A stretch of DNA of 64,000 nt from Myroides fluvii (GTDB lineage: Bacteria > Bacteroidota > Bacteroidia > Flavobacteriales > Flavobacteriaceae): assembly GCF_009792295.1 (NCBI RefSeq), contig NZ_CP039934.1, positions 2,872,501 through 2,936,500 on the forward strand, in the 5' to 3' direction. Position 1 is the stretch's first letter; every line of letters begins with the position of its first letter. Below the pieces are notes generated by a model. It saw nothing but the letters and a program-made list of their open reading frames with translations. It did no database searches and had not been told where the DNA came from. Positions 16,158 through 25,644 of the stretch are shown here, piece after piece. Made by a program: the position numbers and the translations under genes.

Positions 16158-17621
16158 TTAACTGATTTCTGTTAACCGTTCACCTTTAATAATTCGTCTA
16201 ATTTTAATATCAAAAGCAGCGTAGAGTAGAGTTACAAACGGACTTAAGTAATTAAAAAAGGCATAGGGTAGGTAGGTTAGTGTTGGAATTCCCAATACCC
16301 CAGCATGATAGGCACCACAGGTATTCCAGGGAATTAAAACAGAGGTAACCGTTCCGGAGTCTTCTAAGGTTCTACTTAAATTCTCTGGTGCAAGTCCTTT
16401 TTGTTTATAGGCTTCTGCAAACATTTTACCGGGTACAACGATCGATAAATATTGATCAGAAGTCATAATATTAATGGCTAAACAACTGGCTACTGTACTG
16501 GCAAATAAGCCAAACAAATTATTAGCGATGGACAATAAGGCCATGGATATTTTTTGCAAGGCTCCAATGGCTTCCATCGCACCACCAAAAAACATCGCAC
16601 AAAGGATTAACCAAACAGTGTTTAGCATACTTGCCATACCACCTGCTTCAAATAGTCCGTTGAGACTCTCTAAGGGAGATAAAATTCGAATATCGGTTGT
16701 TAAGGCTAACATAACCCCTTTGTAGGCATTGTAAAAAGTAAAGGAATCTCCGCCAGCTACACCAACGACAATGGAAGGTTGGAAAATTAACGCAAAAACA
16801 GCACCTAATAAAGTTCCAATCAACAAAGCGGCAATCGGTTGTACTTTTTTCACAATAAGCACAATAACCGTGATGGGAACAAGAAACAAAAGGGGCGTAA
16901 TAGTAAAGGTATCGCTGATGGCTGTTAGGGTTTCTGTGGTATTTACATTTCCATCGGCACCGTAGATAAAACCTAAGATGATAAATAAAATGAGGGTTAC
17001 AACATAAGTTGGAACTGTTGTATAGAGCATATAGCGAATGTGCGTAAATAAGTCAGTACCTGCCATCACAGGTGCTAAGTTGGTTGTATCAGATAAAGGC
17101 GATAATTTGTCACCAAAATAAGCGCCTGAAATCACCGCTCCTCCAATAACTCCTAAGGGCATTCCCAAGGCATTTCCGATGCCAACCAAGGCAATTCCCA
17201 CGGTTGCAGATGTAGTCCAAGAACTACCTGTTGCAATGGAAATGACAGAGGTAATAATCACACAAGCAGGCAAATAAATCGAAGGGTGTAGAATTTCTAA
17301 ACCATAGTAAATCATACTGGGAATAATACCACTTAATAACCACGTTCCAGATAGCGCACCAACAAGTAATAAAATATAGATGGCATTGGATGTATCGCGT
17401 ACATTATTGATGATTTGATCCAGTATCTTGTCATAGGATACGCGGTTGTATAGTCCTACCATAATGGCAATGGCACCTCCAAGAAGTAAAATAAACTGAT
17501 TCGTTCCCGATAACGCATCATCCCGGAATACAAAAACATTGATAGCCAATAAAACAACGAGTAATACGACAGGAATTAATGATTGTGTTAAGGAAATAGG
17601 CTTTGCTTGTTTTTTTTGCAT
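16158..17621 (-). CDS. nhaC: NhaC-family Na+/H+ antiporter
   Basis: 487 residues, about 11-12 membrane helices. Family signature regions are visible: SIATGSSWTTSATVGIA, GAVISGAYFGDKLSPLSDTT, and the C-terminal half-repeat with ILCAMFFGGAMEAIG and LEDSGTVTSVLIPWNTCGAY. It exchanges Na+ for protons across the inner membrane; some NhaC relatives carry malate/lactate, so substrate is inferred. Single-gene transcript, convergent with the AraC gene. Confidence 0.9.
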   Translation of the reverse strand: MQKKQAKPISLTQSLIPVVLLVVLLAINVFVFRDDALSGTNQFILLLGGAIAIMVGLYNRVSYDKILDQIINNVRDTSNAIYILLLVGALSGTWLLSGIIPSMIYYGLEILHPSIYLPACVIITSVISIATGSSWTTSATVGIALVGIGNALGMPLGVIGGAVISGAYFGDKLSPLSDTTNLAPVMAGTDLFTHIRYMLYTTVPTYVVTLILFIILGFIYGADGNVNTTETLTAISDTFTITPLLFLVPITVIVLIVKKVQPIAALLIGTLLGAVFALIFQPSIVVGVAGGDSFTFYNAYKGVMLALTTDIRILSPLESLNGLFEAGGMASMLNTVWLILCAMFFGGAMEAIGALQKISMALLSIANNLFGLFASTVASCLAINIMTSDQYLSIVVPGKMFAEAYKQKGLAPENLSRTLEDSGTVTSVLIPWNTCGAYHAGVLGIPTLTYLPYAFFNYLSPFVTLLYAAFDIKIRRIIKGERLTEIS

Positions 17622-17736
17622 TTCGAATGAGGTTTAAAAAATGAATTAAAAAGTAAAAGTACTTAATTTTGAATGAATTGATTTATTTTACCTCATAAAC
17701 TGTACCAAAAACAATCCTTGTATCGCGTTTACTTAT

Positions 17737-20073
17737 TTAACTTCCACAAGACAAACAATCTGGATCATCTAAAGAACAAGCAGAGGTAGAGGCTATACCA
17801 TCAGGAAGGATGCTTGTATCAACGGTAAACTTAATCGCATCAACGGCTGGTCTTGTTCGCAGGTAGTACATTCCCGTTTTTAATCCTTTTTTCCAAGCGT
17901 AAAAGTGCATGGAAGTTAATTTATTGATTGTCGGTTCTGCTAAGAAAAGGTTGAGCGATTGTGATTGACAGATAAATGCACCTCGATCAGCAGCCATATC
18001 AATGAGATTCTTTTGTTTGATTTCCCAAGCCGTTTTGTAGCGTTCTTTTATCTCTTCCGGAATTTCTGCAAAGGATTGAACAGATCCATTGGCTGCAATT
18101 AATTTGTTTTTTAGTGTAGGATTCCATAAGTTGAGCTCAATCAGATCGTGTAGTAAATGTTTATTGACTACAACAAACTCCCCTGAGAGTACGCGACGGT
18201 TGTATATATTGCTTGTATAAGGTTCAAAGCATTCGTTATTTCCCAAAATTTGAGAGGTTGATGCGGTAGGCATCGGAGCAAGCAGCAGGGAATTGCGTAC
18301 CCCATAATCGAGGATATCTTGTTTTAGTTTTGACCAATTCCAACGAGTAGAAGGTGTTACTCCCCATAAATTAAACTGAAAGAGTCCCTCAGCAAGCGGA
18401 GATCCAATAAAAGTTTCATACGGTCCATCTGCTTGGGCTAATTCCATAGACGTTTCTAAAGCGGCAAAGTAAATTGTTTCAAAAATAGCTCGGTTGAGTT
18501 GTTTGGCTTCTTCGCTTTCAAAAGGTAAACGAAGCAACATAAACGCATCCGCTAATCCTTGAATCCCAATGCCAATGGGACGGTGTTTTAGGTTGGAGTT
18601 TTTGGCTTCAGGTAAAGGATAGTAGTTATGATCGATTATTTTATTGAGATTGACTGTTATGATTTTAGTTACTTCATACAGCCGTTGAAGATTAAAAACA
18701 CCTTCTTCTACATAGCGAGGTAGAGCAATAGAGGCTAAATTACACACGGCTATTTCATTGGAATTGGTGTATTCCATGATTTCGGTACACAAATTAGAAC
18801 TGCGAATTGTTCCCAAGTTTTTTTGATTCGACTTTTCATTTACTGCATCTTTGTAACACATAAAAGGAGTACCCGTTTCAATTTGCGTTTCTAAAATAGC
18901 TTGCCAAAGTGTTCTTGCTTGTATGGTTTGACGACCTTTATTTGCTTCTTCATAAGCTAGGTAACGTGTCTCAAAAGCAGTTCCATATACATCACATAAG
19001 TCTTGTACTTCATTGGGATCAAATAAAGTCCAAGTGGCATCTTCTGCCACGCGTTTCATGAATAAATCGGGAATCCACAACGCGGGAAATAAATCTCGAG
19101 CGCGCATTTCTTCTTTTCCGTGATTCTTACGAAGGTCTAAAAAATCGAAAATATCCGCGTGCCATGGCTCTAGATAAATGGCAATAGCTCCTTTTCGTTT
19201 TCCTCCTCCTTGGTCAACATAACGAGCGGTTTCATTAAAAACTTTGAGCATGGGTAAAATACCATTGGATACGCCCCCAGTACCTTTGATATAACTTCCA
19301 GTCGCTCTTATCTGGTGAATGCTTAATCCTATTCCTCCTGCAGATTGAGAAATTAAGGCGCAGTTTTTTAGGGTGTCATAAATGCCTTGAATACTGTCTT
19401 CTTTCATCGTTAACAAAAAGCAAGACGACATTTGAGGTTTAGGAGTTCCAGCATTAAACAGGGTAGGTGTAGCATGAATAAACCATTTGTTGCTCATTAA
19501 ATCATAGGTCTCTATGGCAGCTTCAATATCTGCTTTGTGAATGCCTAGAGCTACTCGCATGAAAAGATGCTGCGGTCGTTCTACGATACTCTGATTTATG
19601 CGCAAGAGATAGGATTTTTCCAATGTCTTGAAACCAAAGTAATCGAAGGTGTAATCTCGTTCGTAAATTATGCTGCTGTTTAATCGATCAGCATGTTGTT
19701 GAATAATATGATAGAGGTCTTCCGCCAATAAAGGGGCATGTGTTTGGGTTATAGGATCAATATATTCATAGAGTTTTTTTGCTGTTTCTGAAAAGGATTT
19801 TAAAGTGTTTTTATGGAGGTTACTCACTGATATTCGCGCAGCTAGAATGGCAAAATCAGGGTGTGTTGTTGTATAAGCGGCTACAGTTTCTGCTGCCAAA
19901 TTATCTAAGGCTGTTGTGGTGACGTTATCGTATATGCCTTGAATTACTTTTTTACTTATTTCAATAATGTCATTTTCTGTAATTTCTAATCCATAAACCA
20001 ATTTATGGAGACGAGCTGTAATCTTGTCAAAATGTACAGCTTCCTTTTTGCCATTTCTTTTAATTACTTGCAT
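17737..20073 (-). CDS. nrdA: Class Ia ribonucleotide reductase large subunit, eukaryote-like
   Basis: Reduces ribonucleoside diphosphates to deoxyribonucleotides. 778 residues: an N-terminal ATP-cone (1-95, [14 protein letters not shown]), the catalytic barrel and a C-terminal shuttle CLSCGS. The active-site residues C218, N427, C429, E431 and C444 fall at the same numbers as in mammalian RRM1, and long stretches ([46 protein letters not shown]) match my memory of the mammalian protein. This is the eukaryote-like NrdA type. Last gene of the sod-TPR-nrdB-nrdA run, 41 bases after nrdB. Confidence 0.96.
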   Translation of the reverse strand: MQVIKRNGKKEAVHFDKITARLHKLVYGLEITENDIIEISKKVIQGIYDNVTTTALDNLAAETVAAYTTTHPDFAILAARISVSNLHKNTLKSFSETAKKLYEYIDPITQTHAPLLAEDLYHIIQQHADRLNSSIIYERDYTFDYFGFKTLEKSYLLRINQSIVERPQHLFMRVALGIHKADIEAAIETYDLMSNKWFIHATPTLFNAGTPKPQMSSCFLLTMKEDSIQGIYDTLKNCALISQSAGGIGLSIHQIRATGSYIKGTGGVSNGILPMLKVFNETARYVDQGGGKRKGAIAIYLEPWHADIFDFLDLRKNHGKEEMRARDLFPALWIPDLFMKRVAEDATWTLFDPNEVQDLCDVYGTAFETRYLAYEEANKGRQTIQARTLWQAILETQIETGTPFMCYKDAVNEKSNQKNLGTIRSSNLCTEIMEYTNSNEIAVCNLASIALPRYVEEGVFNLQRLYEVTKIITVNLNKIIDHNYYPLPEAKNSNLKHRPIGIGIQGLADAFMLLRLPFESEEAKQLNRAIFETIYFAALETSMELAQADGPYETFIGSPLAEGLFQFNLWGVTPSTRWNWSKLKQDILDYGVRNSLLLAPMPTASTSQILGNNECFEPYTSNIYNRRVLSGEFVVVNKHLLHDLIELNLWNPTLKNKLIAANGSVQSFAEIPEEIKERYKTAWEIKQKNLIDMAADRGAFICQSQSLNLFLAEPTINKLTSMHFYAWKKGLKTGMYYLRTRPAVDAIKFTVDTSILPDGIASTSACSLDDPDCLSCGS

Positions 20074-20114
20074 GGTGTACTTGTTTTATCTGTTGTTGAA
20101 GGAAGAGATTCGGT

Positions 20115-21089
20115 TTAGAAATCCTCGTCTAAAGTGAAGGATACGGGAGATTTATCTTGTTGTATGACGCCTGTTTTCTGGTATTCTCCCACGCGGCGTT
20201 CAAAGAAATTTGTTTTACCCTGAAGTGAGATTAATTCCATGAAATCAAAGGGATTGGTGGCGTTCCAAATTTTCGGATAACCAAGTGTAACGAGGAGTCG
20301 ATCAGCCACAAACTCGATGTATTGGCACATGAGGGTTGCATTCATGCCAATTAAGCGAACAGGGAGGGCTTCTGTAACAAATTCTTTTTCAATGACTACG
20401 GCATCTTGAATGATGCGATAAACGGTTTCTTCCGAAAGTTTGTGTTGGATGTGATTGACATAAAGCAAACAAGCAAAATCACAATGTAAACCTTCATCTC
20501 TACTAATTAACTCATTAGAGAAGCTCAGACCAGGCATTAATCCACGCTTTTTCAACCAAAAGATTGCACAAAAACTTCCAGAAAAGAAAATGCCTTCTAC
20601 AGCAGCAAAGGCAATTAATCGCTCTGCAAAGTTTTCACTTTCAATCCATGCTACTGCCCATTGGGCCTTTTTCTGTACACAATCAATAGTATCCATCGCG
20701 CGTAAAAGCCGATCTTTCTCTTGGGGTATTTTGATATACGTATCAATGAGTAAAGAATACATTTCTGCGTGAATGTTTTCAATCATAATTTGAAAACCAT
20801 AAAAACATCGCGCTTCGGCATATTGAACTTCTTGGATGAAATTGAGGGCGAGATTTTCATTGACAATCCCATCACTTGCTGCAAAAAAAGCAAGAACATG
20901 AGAAATGAAATAGCGTTCATCTTCGGTTAGTTTGTGGTGCCAATCATTCAAATCTGAAGAGAGATCTACTTCCTCAGCCGTCCAAAAACTAGCTTCTGCT
21001 TTTTTGTAAAAATCCCATATATCGTGATGTTCGATGGGAAAAATAACAAAGCGATCGTTGTTTTCTTTTAAAATAGATTCCATCATCAT
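20115..21089 (-). CDS. nrdB: Class Ia ribonucleotide reductase small subunit, eukaryote-like
   Basis: Houses the dimetal-tyrosyl radical cofactor. 324 residues; metal ligands D73, E104, H107, E165, E199 and H202, radical Tyr Y111. The block [20 protein letters not shown] and the C-terminal tail FTLDEDF closely resemble mammalian RRM2 (tail FTLDADF), which docks on the large subunit. Since Tyr is retained and there is no N-terminal ATP-cone, it is not the class Id type described from Flavobacterium johnsoniae. Starts with three successive ATGs overlapping the preceding stop codon (ATGA), so translation is coupled. Confidence 0.95.
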   Translation of the reverse strand: MMMESILKENNDRFVIFPIEHHDIWDFYKKAEASFWTAEEVDLSSDLNDWHHKLTEDERYFISHVLAFFAASDGIVNENLALNFIQEVQYAEARCFYGFQIMIENIHAEMYSLLIDTYIKIPQEKDRLLRAMDTIDCVQKKAQWAVAWIESENFAERLIAFAAVEGIFFSGSFCAIFWLKKRGLMPGLSFSNELISRDEGLHCDFACLLYVNHIQHKLSEETVYRIIQDAVVIEKEFVTEALPVRLIGMNATLMCQYIEFVADRLLVTLGYPKIWNATNPFDFMELISLQGKTNFFERRVGEYQKTGVIQQDKSPVSFTLDEDF

Positions 21090-21544
21090 AGCTTTTTGGG
21101 TTCGTTCTTTACTATTGCATCTACGAGTGCATGAAAAGTTGGGTCATCTTTAGTGGTATAGTGTGTTCGCTGTAAAAAATCAGCATAAGTAAGCAGGGCT
21201 TTTTTAAGATCCCCTTGAATGCAGTCACTTGTTGTGGTTGTAGTTTCAAGTAAGTGAATCAAGAAGTAAATCGCGCGTTTTAGAAAAGCCTGTGCTTTAG
21301 GTAGTTCGTTTAACTCTTCATGCGTATTAGCTAAATTGTTACACGAAATGATGTATACCTGTATGACAGGAATCTTTAATCGAACACATTGTTCCCAATG
21401 GTTATTTAATACTTCCGCTCGATATAACGCTTCGGTGTATCCATCTAACGCTTCTCGATAGTTTTTCTTGACAAAATTTTCATTGCTAGATAGGGTTAAT
21501 GTTTTCCAATACCGCTCTAGGTGGTTCATACAGGTATCACTCAT
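21086..21544 (-). CDS. TPR-like helical protein of the sod-nrd operon
   Basis: 152 residues, entirely helical, with repeated 34-residue-like units ([39 protein letters not shown]) characteristic of tetratricopeptide repeats. No catalytic motif or signal peptide. It starts one base after the sod stop and its stop overlaps the nrdB start, so the three proteins are made from one tightly coupled message. The position suggests an assembly or docking role for SOD or the reductase, but this is inference; similar short TPR proteins are known near superoxide dismutase or reductase genes in other bacteria only from memory. Confidence 0.75.
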   Translation of the reverse strand: MSDTCMNHLERYWKTLTLSSNENFVKKNYREALDGYTEALYRAEVLNNHWEQCVRLKIPVIQVYIISCNNLANTHEELNELPKAQAFLKRAIYFLIHLLETTTTTSDCIQGDLKKALLTYADFLQRTHYTTKDDPTFHALVDAIVKNEPKKL

Positions 21545-21545
21545 T

Positions 21546-22142
21546 TTATTTTAAGTTTTGATTTGCAAAATCCCAATTCACTACCTCCCAAAAGCTTTCA
21601 ATAAACTTGGGTCTCGCATTTCTATAATCGATGTAATAAGCATGTTCCCAAACATCAAGTGTTAAAAGAGGTGTTTTGTTTAGGGTTAACGGAGTATTGG
21701 CTTCTTTCATCGGAATAATTTCAAGTATTCCCTCGTCATTTTGTGCCAACCAAGCCCATCCACAGCCAAATAGTTTAGCTGCTGTAGTTGAAAACTGTTG
21801 TTTAAATTGTTCAAAACTTCCAAAATCACGAAGGATGAGTTCCGCAATTTTTCCAGTTGGATGCTGACCGCCATCAGGAGCTAAACAATGCCAGAAAAAA
21901 GTGTGATTCCAATGTTGTGCAGCATTGTTGAAGAGGACAGCATCATGGGTTTTGTATCCGTGTAAAATAAGATCTTCAATTGATTGTTCAGCAAGGGCAC
22001 TGTCTTTCACTAACTCCTGTACGTTATTTACGTAAGTCGCATGGTGTTTCCCATAGTGATAATCAAAAGTTTCTTCCGTAATTAAAGGGGTTAAGGCACT
22101 TTTTTGATACGGTAATTCAGGTAATTGTAAGTTGATTTTCAT
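21546..22142 (-). CDS. sodB: Fe/Mn superoxide dismutase
   Basis: 198 residues, cytoplasmic (no signal peptide). Converts superoxide to O2 and H2O2. Metal ligands: H29 in YHYGKHH, the His in WNHTFFW, and Asp and His in DVWEHAYYIDY. The sequence FGCGWAWLAQ is the usual family signature region. Metal choice (Fe or Mn) is uncertain; residues near GWAW and the Gln in the N-terminal domain favour Fe or cambialistic enzymes. It heads the transcript with the TPR protein, nrdB and nrdA. Confidence 0.94.
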   Translation of the reverse strand: MKINLQLPELPYQKSALTPLITEETFDYHYGKHHATYVNNVQELVKDSALAEQSIEDLILHGYKTHDAVLFNNAAQHWNHTFFWHCLAPDGGQHPTGKIAELILRDFGSFEQFKQQFSTTAAKLFGCGWAWLAQNDEGILEIIPMKEANTPLTLNKTPLLTLDVWEHAYYIDYRNARPKFIESFWEVVNWDFANQNLK

Positions 22143-22232
22143 GGTTTTATCCTTTATTTTTGAGTGTTACAATGAAAGGGTGAAGGGGTAATTTAGTCTA
22201 TCACCCTTATGTGAGTGAGTCATAACATTGGA

Positions 22233-22240
22233 CAAAGGTA
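22233..22240 (-). promoter_or_regulatory. Likely -7 element of the sod-nrd operon
   Basis: TACCTTTG on the minus strand, leader about 90 nt. Confidence 0.45.
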
Positions 22241-22269
22241 TAGTTTATTTAGTATAATAAAAATATAAA

Positions 22270-22285
22270 TTTAGTTTACTCTAAA
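22270..22285. promoter_or_regulatory. Possible operator upstream of sod-nrd
   Basis: TTTAGTTTACTCTAAA, an inverted repeat TTTAG-N6-CTAAA about 30 bases upstream of the -7 element. Shape is like DtxR/MntR-type sites, but a single AT-rich site is weak evidence. Confidence 0.25.
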
Positions 22286-22415
22286 ATAATATTTAGTCTT
22301 TGTATTTAAATACCTAGTACATCTTATTTTAGATGGTTGTTTAGAATTTATTGGATGAAGACGGTGTTTTTTATTTTCTATCGGTTAATTTTGTCTTACA
22401 CTAATTTTATAGGTT

Positions 22416-23342
22416 ATGATAGTTAGAGACAAAAAGCATATCCTTCAAATGCTTTTTATTTGGAAAGGATCTGTTTTGAGAAAAATTGCACCGACTTTGT
22501 TGGCTATTTTTCTTTTTTCTTGGTTGGTCTATTGGAGTCATTACTTTTTTCCGGATGTTATTATTCCTTTAAACGTGGGAGCCTTTGCTCTAGTCGGAAT
22601 TTCCTTAGCCATCTTTTTGGGTTTTTGTAATAGTGCGGCTTATGATCGCTATTGGGAAGGGCGAAAGCAATGGGGGAGTTTAGTGATCCACAGTCGATCG
22701 TTGGCTTTTCAATTGCTTCATTTTATCAAAGAAGACGGGCAATTTGCGCTAAAAGATAAGCAAAAGGGGATTCAGCTGATAATTGCTTTTTGTTATGCAC
22801 TCAATAAACAATTGAGAAATAAAACAGATTTGGCCGTTGTTCGTTCCTATTTAACGGAAGAGATGTATCAAGAGATGATGACCAAGCGCTTTAAGCCCGC
22901 TTTTTTATTGAGCGAATTAACCAAATGGGTGAATGAACAGCACCAAGCTGGGCGAATAGACTCCATCACACAAGCGCGCATGGATCAAAATTTAGAACAA
23001 CTATCGATGGTATTAGGGGCGTGTGAACGCATTGTGCATACCAAAATTCCGTTTGTTTACTTTGTTATCTTACACCGTACGGTTTATGCATACAGCTTTC
23101 TACTTCCTTTTGGATTGATTGATTTGATTGTATGGACTATGCCTTTCTTTGTGACGTTTGTCGCCTATACTTTCATCGCTTTGGATGCCGTAGTCGCAGA
23201 AATAGCAGAGCCTTTTGGCGAAGAGGAAAACGATTTAGCCTTGGATCAAATGTGTGGCAATATCGCTTATTCCCTTTCGGAAATTTCAGATTTACCTCTG
23301 CCTGCCTTGGTCTTGCCAGATGAGAATTATATTGTCAAATAG
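22416..23342 (+). CDS. Bestrophin-family channel protein
   Basis: 308 residues with the bestrophin/RFP-TM layout: two N-terminal membrane helices (about 22-42 and 46-66), a cytoplasmic helical domain, and two more helices near residues 205-250. The segment NSAAYDRYWEGRKQWG is the hallmark of bacterial bestrophins (YneE type), and PFGEEENDLALDQMC near the end matches the family C-terminus. Bacterial homologues conduct cations or anions; selectivity cannot be read here. Monocistronic with its own terminator. Confidence 0.9.
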   Translation: MIVRDKKHILQMLFIWKGSVLRKIAPTLLAIFLFSWLVYWSHYFFPDVIIPLNVGAFALVGISLAIFLGFCNSAAYDRYWEGRKQWGSLVIHSRSLAFQLLHFIKEDGQFALKDKQKGIQLIIAFCYALNKQLRNKTDLAVVRSYLTEEMYQEMMTKRFKPAFLLSELTKWVNEQHQAGRIDSITQARMDQNLEQLSMVLGACERIVHTKIPFVYFVILHRTVYAYSFLLPFGLIDLIVWTMPFFVTFVAYTFIALDAVVAEIAEPFGEEENDLALDQMCGNIAYSLSEISDLPLPALVLPDENYIVK

Positions 23343-23361
23343 TAATTTTTATTTATAGTAT

Positions 23362-23392
23362 AAAAAAGCACGCTTAAAATGCGTGCTTTTTT
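23362..23392 (+). terminator. Terminator after the bestrophin gene
   Basis: 12-base arms (23362-23373 and 23381-23392), stem GCACGC/GCGTGC, loop of seven, T7 tract. Confidence 0.85.
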
Positions 23393-23525
23393 TGTGAATT
23401 TCTCATTATCTTATTCTTTTACTGTCGCTTATCTCGTCATTTATCTGTGTATTGTTAAGAAAGAATTAACAATTACAAGCAAAAAAAAAGCACCTTATTC
23501 GCATTATTTTTTTTGTATTGTAAGT

Positions 23526-23533
23526 TATTTTTG
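23526..23533 (+). promoter_or_regulatory. Likely -7 element of the 2OG oxygenase gene
   Basis: TATTTTTG, 23 bases before the ATG; no clear -33 element. Confidence 0.45.
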
Positions 23534-23555
23534 CTTAGTTTTTATCTAAAGATAT

Positions 23556-24182
23556 ATGGGTGACTTTGAAGTAAATTCATTTTATGAGTTAATAATACAC
23601 GATTTAGTAAATCGCGGTTACTCCGTGGTCGATTGTTTTTTTACAGAAAAAGAAATAGACCTTTTACGGGCTAATTTTTTTATGAAGCAAGATTTACAGC
23701 AGTTTAAAAAAGCGGCCATTGGGCAAGCAAGTGAAGAGCAAATAGTAGAAGAGGTAAGAGGCGATTTTATTTTGTGGCTCAATGAACAGACACCCGATGA
23801 GGTAGAGGCGATGTATTTTGAAAAGATGAATGAATTTATCGCTTATGTCAATCGCACTTGTTTCTTGGGAATTAAAGAAGGAGAGTTTCACTATGCCAGT
23901 TATCCAGTAGGAACCGGATATCAGCGTCATTTGGATGTATTTCACAAAGATACCCGTCGTACCTTGTCCGTTGTATTGTATTTAAACGAGAATGATTGGA
24001 CCCCTGCTAATGGTGGAGAACTAGTGCTGTTCTTATCCGACGAAGAAGGAAATGAACGAGAGGAAATCGTCTATGCTCTTCCTGGGCGATTGGTTATTTT
24101 TGATAGTAAATCCATCGAACACGAAGTTCGAACGGTACACAAACCCCGCTATAGTATTACGGGTTGGTTGAAAACAAGATAA
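23556..24182 (+). CDS. 2-oxoglutarate/Fe(II)-dependent oxygenase
   Basis: 208 residues, prolyl-4-hydroxylase-like. The iron triad is visible: H-x-D in QRHLDVF and the distal His in SIEHEV, with the 2OG-binding Arg in KPRYSITGW. LSVVLYLN and NGGELVLF are the usual beta-strand landmarks of the double-stranded beta helix. Substrate unknown; bacterial relatives hydroxylate proline in ribosomal proteins or elongation factor. Monocistronic, followed by a terminator and then by the accessory stretch. Confidence 0.87.
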   Translation: MGDFEVNSFYELIIHDLVNRGYSVVDCFFTEKEIDLLRANFFMKQDLQQFKKAAIGQASEEQIVEEVRGDFILWLNEQTPDEVEAMYFEKMNEFIAYVNRTCFLGIKEGEFHYASYPVGTGYQRHLDVFHKDTRRTLSVVLYLNENDWTPANGGELVLFLSDEEGNEREEIVYALPGRLVIFDSKSIEHEVRTVHKPRYSITGWLKTR

Positions 24183-24185
24183 AGT

Positions 24186-24210
24186 AAAGCTAGGGAAACC
24201 TAGCTTTTTT
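24186..24210 (+). terminator. Terminator after the 2OG oxygenase gene
   Basis: Arms AAAGCTAGG (24186-24194) and CCTAGCTTT (24199-24207), then T-rich sequence. Confidence 0.75.
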
Positions 24211-24235
24211 TGCTTTTTGAGAGCATTGTATTTAA

Positions 24236-24451
24236 TCCGAATTTTTTATTTTTATTGCGGGTATTCCACATACCGCATGTCACCTCCATACAGAAGAAAT
24301 CGAAGCGCAGTGCAGATTCATCGAACACCAAAACAAAATAATAACTCAGCGAGATAAAATAGTAATTCGATCAGATCGGTCACATCCAGAACGTCTACAA
24401 TACGATATACTAGTTGGAGAGGTAACCGTTAAACGTCTATTTTTAGAATAG
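24236..24451 (+). pseudogene. Start-less open reading frame, probable gene remnant
   Basis: 71 sense codons between the TAA at 24233 and the TAG at 24449, with no ATG, GTG or TTG near its beginning. The translation (AGIPHTACHLHTEEIEAQ, later RSDRSHPERLQYDIL) is charged, Cys/His-containing and looks like real protein, with codons richer in G+C than the flanks. I do not recognise the family. It may be the C-terminal end of a deleted gene such as a polymorphic toxin, as it sits at the edge of an array of small orphan genes. It directly abuts the next open frame. Confidence 0.4.
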
Positions 24452-24531
24452 GAATGTTACAATCAATTTTATATTTTTATAGGAAGTTTCAAGTTAGAAC
24501 TAGATTTTTTGAAACCTATATTTTAAGTCAG

Positions 24532-24744
24532 ATGAAAAAGATAATAATATATTCCTTGCTTTCGTTAGTCTGTTGGTTGTATTACTTTCATGAGCGAAAA
24601 AAGGCAAGGAAAAAGCAAAGTGATAACTCAATGAGAGTGTTATTTTTTGGTTATGATTTAAAGATTTTGATTTTTGCAATAGGGACTACGATTCTCGTGT
24701 TTATTATGATTGTAGATTATTTTAAAAGTAAAAGTATAGGATGA
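24532..24744 (+). CDS. Small two-helix membrane protein
   Basis: 70 residues from ATG 24532: a first membrane helix (IIIYSLLSLVCWLYYF), a basic cytoplasmic loop (HERKKARKKQSD) and a second helix (ILIFAIGTTILVFIMIV). The frame is open up to 24454 with an ATG there, but the extra 26 residues lack membrane character and I prefer the shorter form. Unrecognised family. It may be an immunity-type protein, because it is followed by further orphan membrane and lipoprotein genes. Confidence 0.5.
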   Translation: MKKIIIYSLLSLVCWLYYFHERKKARKKQSDNSMRVLFFGYDLKILIFAIGTTILVFIMIVDYFKSKSIG

Positions 24745-24866
24745 ACGCCTTGTACTCCCACTGAAGTATGTTTTTAATTGATTCGATATGAAAGGCCCCC
24801 AAATACTTAATTTGACTATCTTGTAGGCGAAAATTTAGGGACTATGAAATTTTTTCTAAAACAAGA

Positions 24867-25625
24867 ATGAAGTGTAAAAAATCAAATAATATAAGGGTAG
24901 AGCAGTTCATTCCTATTTGCTTTGTTGGGCTAGTAATTTTGTTTTTTACCGCTTGTAATGAAAGTGTAGTGACGGGATTTAACAAGGTAGATAAAAACTA
25001 TAGTTTCAGTTCGATAGAAGTTAAACATATTAGCGAACTACAATTAAAACGCTATTTTTTAAGGGAAACGTCAGATTCAGTTTATACGGTTATCGCGTAT
25101 AACAGTGGGGGAGTTGATCGAGGTTGGACGTATAAATTTAAGAGGATTGGCGATTGGTATTTTGAAAATAAAAATCAAGGTATAGATAGTATAGTGAATT
25201 ATATCACCTATTGTGGTGGACTCCATCACATGAATACCATTAAGCATTTTTATAACAATGAACCCCAGTTAGACAGCGGTTTTTGGCATGAATTTGTCTA
25301 TGATTCAATTGATATTAGGCAAAAAAAAGCGTTTGAGCTAGAACTAAAGGTCAATTACGATAAGGCACGATATGAAGGAACTATGTATTTGTGTTTATTT
25401 AATAATCCTGTGTATCACGCTGATTATTGTGATTTCAAATCCTTTACTAAGGATAGTATATTTTCCTATGGGGATGATTTTTACAATGTTCGAATTACCC
25501 CCCAAGATCAAGGAGTCAATTCAATTCAAGGATATTATACGCTATTGCCTAAAAAACAACGCAAAACAGATGGAAGTAAAGATCTAAAGGTTGTTTTCTT
25601 TAGGTTGGATTTTGATGCAAAGTAA
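24867..25625 (+). CDS. Orphan lipoprotein
   Basis: 252 residues. After a basic N-region, a hydrophobic stretch (ICFVGLVILFFTAC) ends in a lipobox-like FTAC with C30 as the likely lipidated residue, so it is probably anchored in a membrane facing the periplasm. The remainder is beta-rich with repeated aromatic-acidic segments (GGVDRGWTYKFKRIGDWYF, YCGGLHHMN); no known domain is recognised. Its last codons overlap an alternative upstream start of the next gene. Low G+C, accessory in character. Confidence 0.65.
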   Translation: MKCKKSNNIRVEQFIPICFVGLVILFFTACNESVVTGFNKVDKNYSFSSIEVKHISELQLKRYFLRETSDSVYTVIAYNSGGVDRGWTYKFKRIGDWYFENKNQGIDSIVNYITYCGGLHHMNTIKHFYNNEPQLDSGFWHEFVYDSIDIRQKKAFELELKVNYDKARYEGTMYLCLFNNPVYHADYCDFKSFTKDSIFSYGDDFYNVRITPQDQGVNSIQGYYTLLPKKQRKTDGSKDLKVVFFRLDFDAK

Positions 25626-25644
25626 ATTGCTAAGACTTTGGAAT

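Noticed and set aside
15925..16161. 78-codon open frame after the AraC gene
   Set aside because: It is made of tandem repeats (17-base and 7-base units) and the dispersed repeat.
20115..21089. Class Id (superoxide-activated, dimanganese) ribonucleotide reductase as in Flavobacterium johnsoniae
   Set aside because: NrdB has the radical Tyr (Y111), lacks an N-terminal ATP-cone and resembles RRM2, whereas NrdA carries the ATP-cone.
24454..24531. Upstream extension of the small membrane protein frame
   Set aside because: The added 26 residues lack membrane or signal character; ATG 24532 is a better start.
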